The notes: generated by a model from the sequence alone, not told the origin. A stretch of 64,000 bases of DNA from Alicyclobacillus acidiphilus NBRC 100859 (GCF_001544355.1 NZ_BCQI01000014.1:22050-86049); one strand, 5' to 3'; positions 12,500 through 23,064 are shown, counted from the stretch's first letter. Numbers and translations: made by a program.

Positions 12500-13120
12500 A
12501 TGCCGACGGTAGCAGTCTATAACACAGCGGGCGAGCAGGTCTCTGAACTGCAATTGAACGACAAAGTTTTCGGAGCTGCAATTCGTCCTGATTTGATGCA
12601 TCAAGTTGTCTTGCAGTACTTGGCGAATCGACGCGCTGGTACGCACAAGGTCAAGAATCGGTCGGAAGTTGCTGGTGGCGGGCGTAAACCATGGCGTCAG
12701 AAGGGTACGGGCCGTGCACGTCAGGGCAGCACGCGTTCGCCGCAGTGGAAAGGCGGCGGTGTGGTCTTTGGTCCGACGCCGCGTTCACACGCGATCTCTG
12801 TGCCGAAGAAGGTTCGTCGACTGGCGCTCTACAGCGCTTTGTCGTCCAAGGTCGCAGAAGGCAAGCTGCTTGTGCTTGACCAGTTGGAAATCCCTGCGCC
12901 GAAGACGAAGGAAATGGCTTCCGTGTTGAAGACGTTGAATTTGTCCAAAGCATTGATTGTGGACAGTGAGAAGAAACAGCCTGTGTATTTGTCTGCTCGC
13001 AATATTGAGGGTGTCAAGTACATGGAAGCGAACGGCATCAATGTGTACGAATTGCTTCGGCACGACCATCTCGTTCTTACGAAGGATGCAGTGGCGAAGG
13101 TAGAGGAGGTGTTCGCCTGA
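12500..13120 (+). CDS. rplD: 50S ribosomal protein L4
   Basis: L4 lines the nascent-peptide exit tunnel; the tunnel loop with [15 protein letters not shown] is at about residues 66-80 and carries no insertion or deletion relative to the family. The product is 206 residues. GAAAGGAGG precedes the ATG at 12500. Its TGA overlaps the rplW ATG by one base (TGATG), which suggests translational coupling. Confidence 0.97.
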   Translation: MPTVAVYNTAGEQVSELQLNDKVFGAAIRPDLMHQVVLQYLANRRAGTHKVKNRSEVAGGGRKPWRQKGTGRARQGSTRSPQWKGGGVVFGPTPRSHAISVPKKVRRLALYSALSSKVAEGKLLVLDQLEIPAPKTKEMASVLKTLNLSKALIVDSEKKQPVYLSARNIEGVKYMEANGINVYELLRHDHLVLTKDAVAKVEEVFA

Positions 13121-13407
13121 TGGATCCGCGGGACCTCATTAAGCGCCCTATCATCACTGAACGTTCCAGTGAATTGATGGAAGAGAACAAGTACGTCTTC
13201 GAAGTGGATCGCCGCGCGAATAAAGTTGAGATTCGCAAGGCGATTGAGAAGCTGTTTGACGTGAAGGTCGAGCAGGTCAATACGCTGAACCAAACCGGCA
13301 AGCTGAAGCGCGTGGGCAAGCACGTTGGCCGTACACAGGATCGCAAGAAGGCGATTGTGAAGCTTGCAGCCGATTCGAACCCAATCAACTTCTTCGGGGA
13401 AGCGTGA
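13120..13407 (+). CDS. rplW: 50S ribosomal protein L23
   Basis: L23 sits at the mouth of the exit tunnel and docks trigger factor and SRP. The 95-residue protein begins [16 protein letters not shown]. The start overlaps the rplD stop, and GGAGGT lies inside the end of rplD. The conserved segment with VNTLNQTGKLKRVGKHVGRT near residues 54-73 is present. Confidence 0.96.
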   Translation: MDPRDLIKRPIITERSSELMEENKYVFEVDRRANKVEIRKAIEKLFDVKVEQVNTLNQTGKLKRVGKHVGRTQDRKKAIVKLAADSNPINFFGEA

Positions 13408-13448
13408 TTGTTCCGAGTTCATGAAATTTGACAAAGGAGGTCGTCAGA

Positions 13449-14279
13449 GTGGCGATTAAAAAATATCGTCCTACTTCTCCTGGACGCCGTTTCATGTCTG
13501 TGTCGGCGTTCGATGAGATTACGACGGACACCCCTGAGAAGTCGCTGTTGGCGCCGTTGAAAAACCGCGCTGGCCGCAACCATCAGGGTAAAATTACTGT
13601 GCGCCATCAGGGCGGCGGTCACAAGCGCCGTTATCGCCTGATTGATTTCAAGCGCGACAAGGATGGAGTGCCGGCTAAGGTCGCGACCATCGAGTATGAT
13701 CCGAACCGCTCCGCGCGTATTGCGCTGTTGCACTATTTGGATGGGGAAAAGCGTTACATCATTGCGCCGCATGGACTGAAGGTCGGCGATGTGATTCACA
13801 ATGGCGTTGGATCGGATATTCGTGTCGGTAATGCGATGCCGCTGTCCGCGATTCCTGTTGGTACTGTGATTCACAACATCGAACTGAAGCCTGGCAAGGG
13901 CGGACAGCTCGCTCGAGCGGCTGGCGCGTCTGCGCAGCTGATGGCGAAGGAAGGCGACTACGCGCAGGTTCGTCTGGCATCGGGCGAAGTTCGTCGCGTT
14001 CGCGTGGAATGCCGTGCTACGGTTGGTCAAGTTGGCAATCTCGATCACGAGAACATCAACATTGGCAAGGCTGGTCGCAGCCGTTGGTTGAACAGGCGTC
14101 CGACCGTTCGTGGTTCTGTTATGAACCCGGTGGATCACCCGCATGGTGGTGGTGAAGGCCGCGCTCCGATTGGCCGCAAATCGCCGATGTCCCCGTGGGG
14201 CAAACCGACGCTTGGCAAGAAGACTCGGAAGAAGAATCACCGTACGGACAAGTACATCGTGCGCCGCCGCACCAAGTAA
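13449..14279 (+). CDS. rplB: 50S ribosomal protein L2
   Basis: L2 is needed for subunit association and peptidyl transfer. The protein has 276 residues, starting [18 protein letters not shown] at GTG 13449 behind AAAGGAGGT. The invariant histidine loop [17 protein letters not shown] is at about 14119-14166. It lies 41 bases after rplW and 50 bases before rpsS. Confidence 0.97.
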   Translation: MAIKKYRPTSPGRRFMSVSAFDEITTDTPEKSLLAPLKNRAGRNHQGKITVRHQGGGHKRRYRLIDFKRDKDGVPAKVATIEYDPNRSARIALLHYLDGEKRYIIAPHGLKVGDVIHNGVGSDIRVGNAMPLSAIPVGTVIHNIELKPGKGGQLARAAGASAQLMAKEGDYAQVRLASGEVRRVRVECRATVGQVGNLDHENINIGKAGRSRWLNRRPTVRGSVMNPVDHPHGGGEGRAPIGRKSPMSPWGKPTLGKKTRKKNHRTDKYIVRRRTK

Positions 14280-14329
14280 TTGGCTTATCCGTCGTATCAT
14301 GCTAGCTGTGTGAAGGGAGGAACACGACG

Positions 14330-14611
14330 TTGGGTCGTTCACTCAAGAAGGGGCCGTTCTGCGACGATCACCTCATGAAGAAGGTCGAGCAACAGAATGC
14401 GAACGGCGAAAAGAAAGTCATTAAGACTTGGTCTCGCCGCTCCACGATCTTCCCGCAATTTATTGGTCACACCTTTGCCGTTCACGACGGCCGGAAGCAC
14501 GTTCCTGTGTACGTGACCGAGGACATGGTCGGACACAAACTGGGCGAATTCGTCCCCACGAGAACCTTTAAGGGACACGCAGGCGACGAAAAATCATCGA
14601 GATCGCGGTAA
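14330..14611 (+). CDS. rpsS: 30S ribosomal protein S19
   Basis: S19 forms the 30S head with S13. It has 93 residues and starts at TTG 14330 ([16 protein letters not shown]) after GAAGGGAGG. The family motif [23 protein letters not shown] spans about 14485-14553. A 66-base spacer separates it from rplV. Confidence 0.96.
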   Translation: MGRSLKKGPFCDDHLMKKVEQQNANGEKKVIKTWSRRSTIFPQFIGHTFAVHDGRKHVPVYVTEDMVGHKLGEFVPTRTFKGHAGDEKSSRSR

Positions 14612-14677
14612 CAGATTTGATGTGTGACGTCGGCCGGATGATGAGGGCCGCGTCCGCATGTTGAGGGAGGTTAGAGC

Positions 14678-15019
14678 ATGGAGTCCACGCAAACGCGTGC
14701 TGTAGCGAAGTATATTCGCATAGCACCTCGGAAAATGCGCCTGGTTGTCGATTTGATTCGTGGCAAGAGCGTAGAAGAGGCGTTGGCGATCCTGAAGTTC
14801 ACCCCGCGTGCTGGGTCGCCTGTCGTCGAAAAAGTGCTGAAATCGGCTGTGGCGAATGCCGAAAACAATCACAATATGGACGTTGATCGCCTGTTTGTGA
14901 AGGAAATCTATGTGGATGAAGGTCCGACGCTGAAGCGGTTCCACCCGCGCGCGCAAGGTCGTGCGTTCAGCATCTTCAAACGTACCAGCCACGTGACCGT
15001 CGTCGTCGCGGAAAAGTAA
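14678..15019 (+). CDS. rplV: 50S ribosomal protein L22
   Basis: L22 lines the exit tunnel; its beta-hairpin near residues 82-100 ([15 protein letters not shown]) is intact, the region altered in macrolide-resistant mutants of other species. The product has 113 residues and starts [19 protein letters not shown] at ATG 14678 behind GAGGGAGG. It is followed 16 bases later by rpsC. Confidence 0.97.
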   Translation: MESTQTRAVAKYIRIAPRKMRLVVDLIRGKSVEEALAILKFTPRAGSPVVEKVLKSAVANAENNHNMDVDRLFVKEIYVDEGPTLKRFHPRAQGRAFSIFKRTSHVTVVVAEK

Positions 15020-15035
15020 AGGAGGGATTTGCTGC

Positions 15036-15719
15036 ATGGGTCAAAAGGTTAACCCAGTTGGTCTTCGAATCGGGATCATCCGCGATTGGGAGGCGAAGTG
15101 GTTTGCGAACAAGAAGGACTATCAGGACCTGCTCCACGAGGACCTGAAAATTCGCAACTACGTTTCTCGTCGCTTGAAGGACGCAGGGCTTGCATCGATC
15201 GATATTGAACGGGCGGCAAACCGAATCAACGTCACCGTCCATACCGCAAAGCCGGGTATGGTGATTGGCAAGGGTGGATCGGAAGTCGACGCGTTGAGAA
15301 ACAACTTGAATGCTTTGACCGGGAAACGCGTTCACATCTCCATTTCCGAGATTAAGACGCCGGACTTGTCGGCGAAGTTGGTTGCGGAGAGTATCGCGCA
15401 GCAACTCGAGCGCCGTGTCTCCTTCCGGAGAGCGATGAAGCAGGCCATTCAACGTTCGATGCGCAGTGGCGCGAAGGGCGTTCGCGTGCAAGTGTCAGGC
15501 CGTCTCGGCGGCGCTGAAATCGCGCGTACCGAGGGCTATTCGGAAGGCACCGTGCCATTGCACACGCTCCGCGCAGACATTGACTACGCCTTGGCGGAAG
15601 CGCACACCACCTACGGACGGATCGGTGTGAAGGTTTGGATTTATCGTGGAGAGGTGCTGCCACAGCGGAATCGTCCCTCTGCTGAAGCGGCTCAAGAAGC
15701 TGTCGAAGGAGGTCAGTAA
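15036..15719 (+). CDS. rpsC: 30S ribosomal protein S3
   Basis: S3 forms the mRNA entry site. The 227-residue protein begins [18 protein letters not shown] and holds a KH RNA-binding domain with the GKGG signature ([11 protein letters not shown]) at about residues 74-84. The C-terminal domain with [12 protein letters not shown] is present. Start ATG 15036 follows AAAGGAGGG. rplP begins three bases after its stop. Confidence 0.97.
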   Translation: MGQKVNPVGLRIGIIRDWEAKWFANKKDYQDLLHEDLKIRNYVSRRLKDAGLASIDIERAANRINVTVHTAKPGMVIGKGGSEVDALRNNLNALTGKRVHISISEIKTPDLSAKLVAESIAQQLERRVSFRRAMKQAIQRSMRSGAKGVRVQVSGRLGGAEIARTEGYSEGTVPLHTLRADIDYALAEAHTTYGRIGVKVWIYRGEVLPQRNRPSAEAAQEAVEGGQ

Positions 15720-15722
15720 GCC

Positions 15723-16160
15723 ATGTTGATGCCGAAACGGGTTAAGCATAGAAAAGAGTTTCGCGGCCGTATGAAGGGTCATTCCAAAGGCGGCAACGAG
15801 GTGACGTTCGGCCAGTACGGTCTCGTCGCGCTCGAACCGGCATGGATCACCAACAGGCAAATCGAAGCTGCCCGTATTGCGATGACGCGTTATATGCGTC
15901 GTGGCGGTAAGGTTTGGATCAAGATCTTCCCGAGCAAGCCGGTCACGCAAAAACCGGCGGAAACACGCATGGGTAGTGGTAAAGGTTCACCGGAGAAGTG
16001 GGTTGCTGTCGTGAAACCGGGACGCGTGATGTTCGAGATCGCTGGCGTCAGCGAAGAAATTGCGCGCGAAGCGATGCGTCTCGCAGCGATGAAGCTTCCC
16101 ATCAAATCGAAGTTCGTGATTCGCGAAGAAGTGGGTGGTGACGCAAATGAAGGCAACTGA
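15723..16160 (+). CDS. rplP: 50S ribosomal protein L16
   Basis: L16 helps position the A-site tRNA. The product is 145 residues, starting [19 protein letters not shown]. The segment [19 protein letters not shown] near residues 81-99 is the conserved rRNA-contacting loop. The last 14 bases overlap rpmC in another frame. The ribosome binding site AAGGAGG is inside the end of rpsC. Confidence 0.97.
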   Translation: MLMPKRVKHRKEFRGRMKGHSKGGNEVTFGQYGLVALEPAWITNRQIEAARIAMTRYMRRGGKVWIKIFPSKPVTQKPAETRMGSGKGSPEKWVAVVKPGRVMFEIAGVSEEIAREAMRLAAMKLPIKSKFVIREEVGGDANEGN

Positions 16161-16344
16161 GTTGCGCGGGCTGAGCAGTGAAGAGCTCGAAACCCGCATT
16201 GAAGGGTTGAAGGATGAGTTGTTCAACCTCCGCTTCCAACTCGCGACGGGTCAATTGGAAAATCCAATGCGCATTCGCCAGGTCCGCAAGGACATTGCAC
16301 GTGCCAAGACGATTTTGCGTCAGCGGGAGCTAGGCATTAGCTAA
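16147..16344 (+). CDS. rpmC: 50S ribosomal protein L29
   Basis: L29 is a small helical-hairpin protein at the tunnel exit, 65 residues here. I take ATG 16147 as the start ([15 protein letters not shown]) because that matches the family; upstream GTG codons at 16135 and 16138 lie within rplP and lack better spacing. The motif [20 protein letters not shown] is canonical. The 14-base overlap with rplP implies coupled translation. Confidence 0.95.
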   Translation: MKATELRGLSSEELETRIEGLKDELFNLRFQLATGQLENPMRIRQVRKDIARAKTILRQRELGIS

Positions 16345-16363
16345 TTTGGAGGGAGGTAACTGA

Positions 16364-16624
16364 ATGGAGCGCAATGAACGCAAAGAGCGGATTGGCAAGG
16401 TAGTTAGCGACAAGATGGATAAAACGATCGTGGTCGCTGTCGAAGAGAATATCAAGCATCCTCTGTATGCGAAAACTGTCCGTCGGACGAAGAAGTTCAA
16501 GGCTCACGACGAGGCGAACGAGGCGAAGATCGGCGATACCGTTCGCATCATGGAGACTCGTCCGCTCAGCAAGGATAAGCGGTGGCGTTTGGTCGAGATC
16601 GTGGAAAAGGCGATTATTATCTAA
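16364..16624 (+). CDS. rpsQ: 30S ribosomal protein S17
   Basis: S17 is an early-assembly, OB-fold 16S rRNA-binding protein. It has 86 residues beginning [21 protein letters not shown]. The conserved segments [19 protein letters not shown] and [14 protein letters not shown] are both present. GGAGGGAGG precedes the ATG at 16364. Confidence 0.96.
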   Translation: MERNERKERIGKVVSDKMDKTIVVAVEENIKHPLYAKTVRRTKKFKAHDEANEAKIGDTVRIMETRPLSKDKRWRLVEIVEKAIII

Positions 16625-16652
16625 GTTGCGCTAAGAGGAAGGAGGAATCGAC

Positions 16653-17021
16653 GTGATTCAGCCACAAACACGATTGACGGTTGCGGACAACTCTGGTGCG
16701 AAGGAAATCATGTGTTTCCGAGTTCTTGGTGGATCCAACCGCAAGACTGCGAATATCGGCGATATCATTATCGCGTCTGTTAAAAGTGCAACACCCGGGG
16801 GCGTTGTCAAGAAGGGCGACGTCGTAAAGGCGGTTGTCGTTCGAAGCAAGCGCGGATTTCGTCGCAATGACGGGTCGCATATTCGGTTTGACGAAAATGC
16901 GGCGGTCATCATCCGCGAAGACAAGAGCCCGCGTGGAACGCGTATCTTTGGACCTGTCGCTCGCGAATTGCGCGAACGCGACTTTATGAAAATCATTTCC
17001 TTGGCACCAGAGGTGCTCTGA
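16653..17021 (+). CDS. rplN: 50S ribosomal protein L14
   Basis: L14 contributes to the intersubunit bridge B8. The 122-residue protein starts [18 protein letters not shown] at GTG 16653 after GGAAGGAGG. The C-terminal motif [20 protein letters not shown] is complete. It opens the spc part of the cluster with no sign of a separate promoter. Confidence 0.97.
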   Translation: MIQPQTRLTVADNSGAKEIMCFRVLGGSNRKTANIGDIIIASVKSATPGGVVKKGDVVKAVVVRSKRGFRRNDGSHIRFDENAAVIIREDKSPRGTRIFGPVARELRERDFMKIISLAPEVL

Positions 17022-17054
17022 GGTTGACGATCGTTTCAAGCGGGAGGTGTCAAT

Positions 17055-17375
17055 GTGAGCAAGATTCGTGTGAAAACCGGCGATAACGTCGTTGTCATCG
17101 CAGGCAAAGACAAGTCGAAGAAGGGGCGCATTTTGAAAGTGCTGCCGAGCGAGGGCCGCGTGGTGGTGGAGGGTGTCAACATCGTGAAGCGCCACTCCAA
17201 GCCAAGCATGGCGCATCCTGATGGCGGTATCATCGAGAAGGAAGCTCCGATTCACATTTCGAACGTCGCGATCGCGGACCCGAAAACAGGGGAACCGACG
17301 CGCATCGGATACAAGTTTACCGAAGACGGGAAGAAAGTACGTTACTCGAAAAAGTCTGGCGAAGTATTGGACTGA
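17055..17375 (+). CDS. rplX: 50S ribosomal protein L24
   Basis: L24 initiates 50S assembly and carries a KOW motif ([20 protein letters not shown], residues about 5-24). It is 106 residues, close to the Bacillus length. The GTG at 17055 gives [10 protein letters not shown] and follows GGGAGGTG; the overlapping ATG at 17053 is out of frame. Confidence 0.96.
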   Translation: MSKIRVKTGDNVVVIAGKDKSKKGRILKVLPSEGRVVVEGVNIVKRHSKPSMAHPDGGIIEKEAPIHISNVAIADPKTGEPTRIGYKFTEDGKKVRYSKKSGEVLD

Positions 17376-17403
17376 AGTAGCCAGGTGAAAGGAGGTCGTT
17401 GGT

Positions 17404-17943
17404 GTGACTCGTTTGGAAGAAATGTACCGTTCACAAGTGGTACCGGCGCTCATGAAGGAGTTTAACTACACGAACGCGATGCAAGCTCCCCGCGTGGAGA
17501 AGGTCGTGATCAACATGGGATTGGGCGAAGCTACGCAGAATTCCAAGGTCATCGATTCCGCGGTGGAGGACTTGGTTGCGATTGCTGGTCAAAAGCCTGT
17601 GGTTACGCGCGCAAAGAAGTCGATTGCAGGCTTCCGCCTCCGTCAGGGGATGCCTATCGGCGTCAAGGTGACACTTCGCGGTGAGCGGATGTACCACTTT
17701 CTCGATAAGCTGATGAACGTCGCTTTGCCGCGCGTCCGCGACTTTCGCGGTGTTTCGCCGAAGGCGTTCGACGGCCGCGGCAACTATACGCTGGGTCTTC
17801 GGGAACAATTGATCTTCCCGGAAATCGAGTACGACAAGATCGACAAGGTTCGGGGCATGGAAGTCGTCGTCGTGACGACGGCCAAAACGGACGAAGAGGC
17901 GCGCGCCCTGCTCACCGAACTCGGCATGCCTTTCCGCAAGTAA
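17404..17943 (+). CDS. rplE: 50S ribosomal protein L5
   Basis: L5 binds 5S rRNA and forms the central protuberance. The 179-residue product starts [19 protein letters not shown] at GTG 17404 after AAAGGAGGT. It contains [19 protein letters not shown] and the C-terminal [19 protein letters not shown], as expected for the family. Confidence 0.97.
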   Translation: MTRLEEMYRSQVVPALMKEFNYTNAMQAPRVEKVVINMGLGEATQNSKVIDSAVEDLVAIAGQKPVVTRAKKSIAGFRLRQGMPIGVKVTLRGERMYHFLDKLMNVALPRVRDFRGVSPKAFDGRGNYTLGLREQLIFPEIEYDKIDKVRGMEVVVVTTAKTDEEARALLTELGMPFRK

Positions 17944-17970
17944 TCAGTCTTTGACGAGGAGGTCGAGATC

Positions 17971-18156
17971 GTGGCCAAAAAATCGATGATCATTAAGGCA
18001 CAACGGAAACCGAAGTTCAGCACGCGCGCATATACGCGGTGCCGTGTCTGCGGACGTCCGCATTCGGTTTTGCGGAAGTTCGGCATCTGTCGTATCTGCT
18101 TCCGTGAGTTGGCATACAAGGGGCAACTGCCCGGTATTAAGAAGGCTAGTTGGTAA
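17971..18156 (+). CDS. rpsN: 30S ribosomal protein S14, zinc-binding type
   Basis: This is the short S14 form, 61 residues, located between rplE and rpsH. Cysteines 24, 27, 40 and 43 (CRVCGRP and CRICF) form the zinc-binding set, so this is the zinc-dependent housekeeping paralogue, not the zinc-free one used under zinc limitation. GTG 17971 follows GAGGAGGT. Confidence 0.97.
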   Translation: MAKKSMIIKAQRKPKFSTRAYTRCRVCGRPHSVLRKFGICRICFRELAYKGQLPGIKKASW

Positions 18157-18183
18157 TCCGCAGGTGGAAGGAGGTTTGCACAA

Positions 18184-18582
18184 ATGATTACATCCGATCC
18201 GATTTCGGATATGTTGACCCGTATTCGTAACGCGAACCAGGTTCGTCACGAAAAGGTGGAAATTCCGGCATCCAACATCAAGCGTTCGATCGCCGAAATT
18301 TTGAAGAACGAAGGCTACGTTCGCGATGCAGAATTCGTGCAGGATGGGCCGCAGGGCATCATTCGCCTGTTCTTGAAGTACGGCAAAGGACAAGAGCGCG
18401 TGATCACCGGTCTGAAGCGCATCAGCAAGCCTGGTCTGCGCGTGTATGTAAGCCATGAGAATATTCCGCGCGTGCTCGGCGGTCTCGGCGTTGCCATCAT
18501 CTCGACGTCGAAGGGCGTCATGACGGATCGAGAAGCTCGCCAACAAGGTATCGGCGGCGAAGTACTTTGCTACATTTGGTAA
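18184..18582 (+). CDS. rpsH: 30S ribosomal protein S8
   Basis: S8 binds the central 16S domain and in many bacteria represses the spc operon. It has 132 residues, starting [19 protein letters not shown], and contains the RNA-binding signature [20 protein letters not shown] near the C-terminus. GAAGGAGG precedes the ATG at 18184. I saw no obvious S8-binding mimic in the mRNA, but did not fold it. Confidence 0.97.
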   Translation: MITSDPISDMLTRIRNANQVRHEKVEIPASNIKRSIAEILKNEGYVRDAEFVQDGPQGIIRLFLKYGKGQERVITGLKRISKPGLRVYVSHENIPRVLGGLGVAIISTSKGVMTDREARQQGIGGEVLCYIW

Positions 18583-18608
18583 TTTTGATTTGATTGGAGG
18601 TGTAACGT

Positions 18609-19148
18609 ATGTCACGTACTGGACGTAAACCGATTCCTGTGCCCAGTGGTGTGGAAGTCAATTTGACGGGGAATCACCTTCTCGTAAAGGGACCCAAGGG
18701 ACAATTGGAGCGCCAACTCCATCCGGATATGAAGCTTGTCATCAACGATGGCGTGATACTCGTGGAGCGGCCATCGGACGAGAAGAAGCATAAGGCCTTG
18801 CACGGTACGACTCGCAGCGTCGTTGCGAACATGGTCGAAGGCGTCACGAACGGCTTTACCAAGAGTCTCGATCTCGTCGGCGTCGGTTACCGCGCCAACA
18901 AGGCTGGTAACAAGGTCACGCTGTCACTCGGTTTTTCGCACCCGGTAGAATTGCCGGAAGTGGCCGGCATCGAAGTCGAAGTCCCGGCGCAAACGAAGTT
19001 GGTTGTTCGCGGTATCGACAAGGAACTCGTCGGTTCGTACGCAGCGAAAGTGCGCGAACTGCGTCCGCCCGAACCGTATAAAGGCAAGGGTATTCGCTAC
19101 GAGGGCGAAAATGTCCGTCGGAAAGTCGGTAAGACTGGTAAGAAATAA
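18609..19148 (+). CDS. rplF: 50S ribosomal protein L6
   Basis: L6 binds near the sarcin-ricin loop. The product has 179 residues, beginning [17 protein letters not shown], and ends with the conserved [19 protein letters not shown] signature. Start ATG 18609 follows GGAGGTG. It sits between rpsH (26-base gap) and rplR (20-base gap). Confidence 0.97.
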   Translation: MSRTGRKPIPVPSGVEVNLTGNHLLVKGPKGQLERQLHPDMKLVINDGVILVERPSDEKKHKALHGTTRSVVANMVEGVTNGFTKSLDLVGVGYRANKAGNKVTLSLGFSHPVELPEVAGIEVEVPAQTKLVVRGIDKELVGSYAAKVRELRPPEPYKGKGIRYEGENVRRKVGKTGKK

Positions 19149-19168
19149 GATTAGAGGAGTGAGTGCGG

Positions 19169-19528
19169 TTGATCACGAAAGTGAATCGCAACGAAGCGCG
19201 TAAACGTCGGCATGTGCGTGTTCGCGCACGCGTATCCGGCACGTCTGAGCGCCCGCGCTTGAATGTGTTTCGTTCCAACAAGCACATCTACGCCCAATTG
19301 ATCGATGACGCTTCCGGCCGGACATTGGCGAGCGCATCGACGAAGGAACCTGGGTACGAGGGCAATGGCGGCAATGTCGAGGCGGCAAAGAAGATCGGCG
19401 CTTTGATTGCAGAGCGCGCGATTCAAAAGGGATACAAGTCGGTCGTGTTCGATCGCGGCGGCTACCTGTACCATGGACGCATTCAGGCTTTGGCGGATGC
19501 GGCCCGTGAAGCGGGACTCGAATTCTAA
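19169..19528 (+). CDS. rplR: 50S ribosomal protein L18
   Basis: L18 carries 5S rRNA with L5. I place the start at TTG 19169 ([19 protein letters not shown]), giving 119 residues like Bacillus L18; an in-frame GTG at 19163 adds only two residues and sits closer to the AGAGGAG. The motif [20 protein letters not shown] and the C-terminal [19 protein letters not shown] are canonical. Confidence 0.96.
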   Translation: MITKVNRNEARKRRHVRVRARVSGTSERPRLNVFRSNKHIYAQLIDDASGRTLASASTKEPGYEGNGGNVEAAKKIGALIAERAIQKGYKSVVFDRGGYLYHGRIQALADAAREAGLEF

Positions 19529-19549
19529 TTCAGAGAGGAAGGTGTTCAC

Positions 19550-20047
19550 GTGCGCATTGATCCGAATCAACTGGAACTGACAGAACGTGTCGTCCATGTC
19601 AATCGCGTGGCGAAGGTCGTCAAGGGTGGACGTCGTTTCTCCTTCTCCGCGCTGGTCGTCGTAGGTGACCAGAACGGTCACGTCGGCGCTGGTCTTGGCA
19701 AAGCGCAGGAAGTGCCTGACGCGATCCGCAAGGCGATTGACGACGCAAAGAAGAACCTGATTCACGTACCGATGAAGAAGACGACGATTCCGCACGAAAC
19801 ATTGGGTCATTTCGGCGCAGGCCGCGTGCTGATCAAGCCGGCTCCGCAAGGTAGCGGCGTCATCGCCGGCGGTCCGGCGCGCGCGGTTCTCGAATTGGCT
19901 GGTATCAAGGATATCGTTACAAAATCTCTGGGATCGACGAACCCCATCAATATGGTTCACGCGACGCTGGATGCGTTAAAGCAGTTGAAGCGCGCCGATG
20001 AGGTCGCACGCCTTCGTGGGAAGTCCGTCGAAGAGATTCTCGGTTAA
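19550..20047 (+). CDS. rpsE: 30S ribosomal protein S5
   Basis: S5 acts in decoding accuracy and mRNA unwinding. It is 165 residues, starting [19 protein letters not shown] at GTG 19550. The spectinomycin-loop region ([13 protein letters not shown]) near residues 20-32 has the usual sequence, and the fidelity region around [19 protein letters not shown] is intact. rpmD follows after 13 bases. Confidence 0.97.
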   Translation: MRIDPNQLELTERVVHVNRVAKVVKGGRRFSFSALVVVGDQNGHVGAGLGKAQEVPDAIRKAIDDAKKNLIHVPMKKTTIPHETLGHFGAGRVLIKPAPQGSGVIAGGPARAVLELAGIKDIVTKSLGSTNPINMVHATLDALKQLKRADEVARLRGKSVEEILG

Positions 20048-20060
20048 GGAGGCGTTCAAC

Positions 20061-20249
20061 TTGGCGAAAAAGCTTGCAATTACGTTGACAAAGAGTCCAG
20101 TTGGCCGCCCTGAGAATCAACGCAAGACGGCGGTCGCGCTCGGTTTGAGAAAGGTGCGTCAGACCGTGGTGTGCGATGACACTCCAGTCATTCGCGGTAT
20201 GGTCAACCGGATCAGTCATTTGGTCGAAGTCGTCGAACAAGAAGCGTAA
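20061..20249 (+). CDS. rpmD: 50S ribosomal protein L30
   Basis: L30 is a small 50S protein of 62 residues, starting [20 protein letters not shown] at TTG 20061 behind TAAGGAGG. An in-frame extension back to 19998 would overlap rpsE and has no ribosome binding site. The family motif [21 protein letters not shown] is present. Confidence 0.95.
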   Translation: MAKKLAITLTKSPVGRPENQRKTAVALGLRKVRQTVVCDDTPVIRGMVNRISHLVEVVEQEA

Positions 20250-20275
20250 TCGAATTCGAAGGAGGTGTCTCACGA

Positions 20276-20719
20276 ATGCAACTGCACGAACTGAAAGCTC
20301 AGGAAGGTGCCCGTCGCGCGAAGAAGCGTGTCGGCCGCGGAACGAGTTCTGGTCATGGTAAGACCTCGACTCGTGGACACAAGGGGCAGTGGGCTCGTTC
20401 AGGCGGCGGTGTCCGCATTGGTTTTGAAGGCGGCCAGACTCCGTTGTTCCGTCGTTTTCCGAAGCGCGGCTTTAACAATGCCCGTTTCGCGAAGGAGTAT
20501 GCGACGGTCAACGTGGAGTCCTTGAACGTCTTCGAAGCAGGCTCGGTCGTGACGCCTGATGTTCTGCTGGAACGCCGTATCATCCGCGAACCGCTGGATG
20601 GAATCAAGGTTCTTGGCAGTGGTGAACTGCAGGTCAAGCTTACGGTTCACGCACACGCGTTCTCCGCGTCGGCGAAAGAGAAGATCGAGGCCGCAGGCGG
20701 AACCGTTGAGGTGATTTAA
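20276..20719 (+). CDS. rplO: 50S ribosomal protein L15
   Basis: L15 is a late-assembly 50S protein with a glycine-rich N-terminal arm ([19 protein letters not shown], residues about 21-39). It is 147 residues. The C-terminal globular domain ([22 protein letters not shown]) is typical. GAAGGAGGT precedes the ATG at 20276, and secY starts one base after its stop. Confidence 0.97.
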   Translation: MQLHELKAQEGARRAKKRVGRGTSSGHGKTSTRGHKGQWARSGGGVRIGFEGGQTPLFRRFPKRGFNNARFAKEYATVNVESLNVFEAGSVVTPDVLLERRIIREPLDGIKVLGSGELQVKLTVHAHAFSASAKEKIEAAGGTVEVI

Positions 20720-20720
20720 C

Positions 20721-22010
20721 GTGCTGCAGACCATTGCGAATCTGTGGCGACTGAAACACCTTCGCAATCGGATACTGTTCACACTCATGGTGCTTGCCGT
20801 GTATCGGATTGGGACGTACATTCCGGTGCCCGGCATGAACGTGAGTGCGTTGAACTCTGGATCGAGTAACAATGCTCTGTTCAGTCTGCTCAACATGTTT
20901 TCCGGCGGCGCCTTTTACCGGTTCTCCATCTTCGCGATGAGCGTGACGCCATACATCACGGCGTCCATCATTGTCCAACTGCTTCAGTCGGGCGTGGTTG
21001 CGCGATTTGAAGAATGGCAAAAGGAAGGCGAGTCAGGTCGTCAAAGATTGACTCAAGTTACCCGTTATTTAACAGTTGGACTCGGATGCCTGCAGGCGAT
21101 GGGTTTTACGTACATGTTTGTCAAATCCGGCGATTTGTTGCCAGGCGCGACAAACTTTTGGTCGTACGTCGTGATTGTTGTGACGTTGACGGCTGGTGAC
21201 ACGCTGTTGATGTGGTTTGGCGAGATGATAACGGAAAAAGGCGTAGGCAACGGCATTTCACTGCTCATCTTCGTGGGTATCTTGTCCCGGTTTTCCACGC
21301 TGGGTCAACAGGTCGCCACGAGTTGGTTTGTTGGACAATCCGGCCACTTGATGATCGCAATCCTGAAGACACTGCTGTTGATCGCAGGGATCATCGTGAT
21401 TTTTGGGCTGATTGTCTTCATCCAACAAGCTGAGCGGAAGATTCCGATCCAGTATGCCAAGCGCGTCGTTGGGCGGACGGTCTACAGCGGGCAACAGTCC
21501 TATATTCCCATTAAGGTCATCGCGGCTGGTGTGATTCCGGTCATTTTCGCGGTGTCGCTCCTAATCCTCCCGTACACCATCGCGTCGTACTTTCAGTCAC
21601 ACGGGTGGGCCGCCTTTATTCTGCGGTACTTGAGTCCGCAGACTGGCTGGTATATGGGATTGGAAGTCTTGCTGATCATCGCATTTTCGTTCTTCTATAC
21701 GCACGTTCAGATCAATCCTCAGCAGTTGGCTGAGCAATTGCAGAAGCACGCTGGGTTTATTCCAGGCGTCCGTCCTGGTGCGGATACGGAACTGTACATC
21801 ATCAAGGTAATCAACCGGATCACGGTGTTTGGCTCCGTATTTCTGGGCGTGATTTCGATTCTTCCGTTTCTTTTGCTTGGAGCAATCAACCTGACTGACT
21901 ACAATATTCAGGGAACCTCTCTGATTATCTTGGTCGGCGTCGCGTTGCAAACCATGCAGCAAATGGAAGGTCAACTCCTCCAACGGCAGTACCGGGGGTT
22001 CATCCGTTGA
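20721..22010 (+). CDS. secY: Preprotein translocase subunit SecY
   Basis: SecY forms the protein-conducting channel in the cytoplasmic membrane. The 429-residue product is strongly hydrophobic, and I read about ten membrane-spanning stretches. The N-terminal MLQTIANLWRLKHLRNRILF and the cytosolic loop with PIQYAKRVVGR, followed by IPIKVIAAGVIPVIFAVS, are family signatures. GTG 20721 directly follows rplO and likely depends on translational coupling. Confidence 0.97.
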   Translation: MLQTIANLWRLKHLRNRILFTLMVLAVYRIGTYIPVPGMNVSALNSGSSNNALFSLLNMFSGGAFYRFSIFAMSVTPYITASIIVQLLQSGVVARFEEWQKEGESGRQRLTQVTRYLTVGLGCLQAMGFTYMFVKSGDLLPGATNFWSYVVIVVTLTAGDTLLMWFGEMITEKGVGNGISLLIFVGILSRFSTLGQQVATSWFVGQSGHLMIAILKTLLLIAGIIVIFGLIVFIQQAERKIPIQYAKRVVGRTVYSGQQSYIPIKVIAAGVIPVIFAVSLLILPYTIASYFQSHGWAAFILRYLSPQTGWYMGLEVLLIIAFSFFYTHVQINPQQLAEQLQKHAGFIPGVRPGADTELYIIKVINRITVFGSVFLGVISILPFLLLGAINLTDYNIQGTSLIILVGVALQTMQQMEGQLLQRQYRGFIR

Positions 22011-22080
22011 GTGCTTTTGCAAACCGTTTACACGCTTGCTCGTTGGTGCATCATTCGCGAATACCGAGGGGGATATGTCA

Positions 22081-22731
22081 GTGCAGGTAATACTAGTTGG
22101 GCTTCCGGGAGCTGGTAAAGGCACACAAGCGGAACGTATCAAAACAGAATTCGGAATTCCTCATATTTCGACTGGTGATATGTTTCGAAGCGCTGTGGCG
22201 TCTGGGAGTGAACTTGGTCGCCAACTGAAAGCCTTTTTGGATTCGGGACGTTTGGTACCGGACGAGACGACGATTGCAGTCGTGCGCGAGCGTTTGCAAC
22301 AGGATGATGCAAAGGACGGATTTCTTCTCGATGGTTTCCCCCGTACGCTGGAACAGGCCCATGCGCTGGATTCGATGCTGTCCGAACTAGACCGGCCACT
22401 GGACGTGGTTCTGTACATCCATGTCGATCCAAGCGTGTTGTTGGCACGTTTGACCGGCCGCCGCATATGCAAATCCTGTGGCGCGACGTATCATACGGTC
22501 TTCCAACCGCCGAAGGTGGAGGGCGTATGTGACATCGATGGCGGCGAACTTTACCAACGAGCCGACGATACGCCGGAAGCGGTCTCGACTCGTCTGGAAC
22601 AGTTCAAGCAGACAGCGCCGCTGATTGATTATTACGAACAACGCGGCGTATTGCGTCGAATTGACGGAGAGCAGTCTATCGATCAGGTGCACAGAGACGT
22701 TCTGTCGGCGCTCGCGCCGTTTGCGAGGTGA
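22081..22731 (+). CDS. adk: Adenylate kinase, zinc-lid type
   Basis: Adenylate kinase interconverts ATP, ADP and AMP. I choose GTG 22081 (MQVILVGLPGAGKGTQAER, 216 residues) because GAGGGGG ends eight bases upstream, whereas an ATG at 22075 is only two bases from it. The P-loop GLPGAGKGTQ, the GFPRTLEQA motif and the lid are visible. CKSCG, with a later Cys and Asp (VCDIDG), gives the Cys3-Asp zinc site of Bacillus enzymes. The map gene that often follows adk is absent here. Confidence 0.97.
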   Translation: MQVILVGLPGAGKGTQAERIKTEFGIPHISTGDMFRSAVASGSELGRQLKAFLDSGRLVPDETTIAVVRERLQQDDAKDGFLLDGFPRTLEQAHALDSMLSELDRPLDVVLYIHVDPSVLLARLTGRRICKSCGATYHTVFQPPKVEGVCDIDGGELYQRADDTPEAVSTRLEQFKQTAPLIDYYEQRGVLRRIDGEQSIDQVHRDVLSALAPFAR

Positions 22732-23063
22732 CCGTTTTCAGGATGGCGGTACATCGCGAATTGCCACCGCTCGGCTGCCTAGTTGAAGTCATGCAGGGGC
22801 GCGATGCTGGCCTGATCGCTGTTGTCGTTGGGCAGGTCGAGGGAAAGTATCTGCTGATTGCCGACGGGAGTGTCCGGCGTTCTGATAAGCCAAAGAAGAA
22901 GAACGTCGCGCATGTACGCAAGCTGTCCTATGTGGCAACGGACATCGCGGAACGGCTTCAGAGTGACGGGCATGTCACGAACGCCCAGTTGCGGTACGCG
23001 GTACGGACATTCCTCGAAGGACGTTTAGCAGCAGCGCACGATAGCCAACAAGGAGGAGCGTAA
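22728..23063 (+). CDS. KOW-domain RNA-binding protein, L14e-like
   Basis: A 111-residue protein of the family encoded next to infA in many Firmicutes and annotated as L14e-like or KOW-domain RNA-binding. The KOW-like part is residues about 14-50 ([20 protein letters not shown]...). The function is unknown; RNA binding is inferred from the fold. GTG 22728 overlaps the adk stop (GTGA), while ATG 22743 is an alternative that gives 106 residues. Neither has a strong ribosome binding site, so coupling to adk is likely. Confidence 0.8.
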   Translation: MTVFRMAVHRELPPLGCLVEVMQGRDAGLIAVVVGQVEGKYLLIADGSVRRSDKPKKKNVAHVRKLSYVATDIAERLQSDGHVTNAQLRYAVRTFLEGRLAAAHDSQQGGA

Positions 23064-23064
23064 T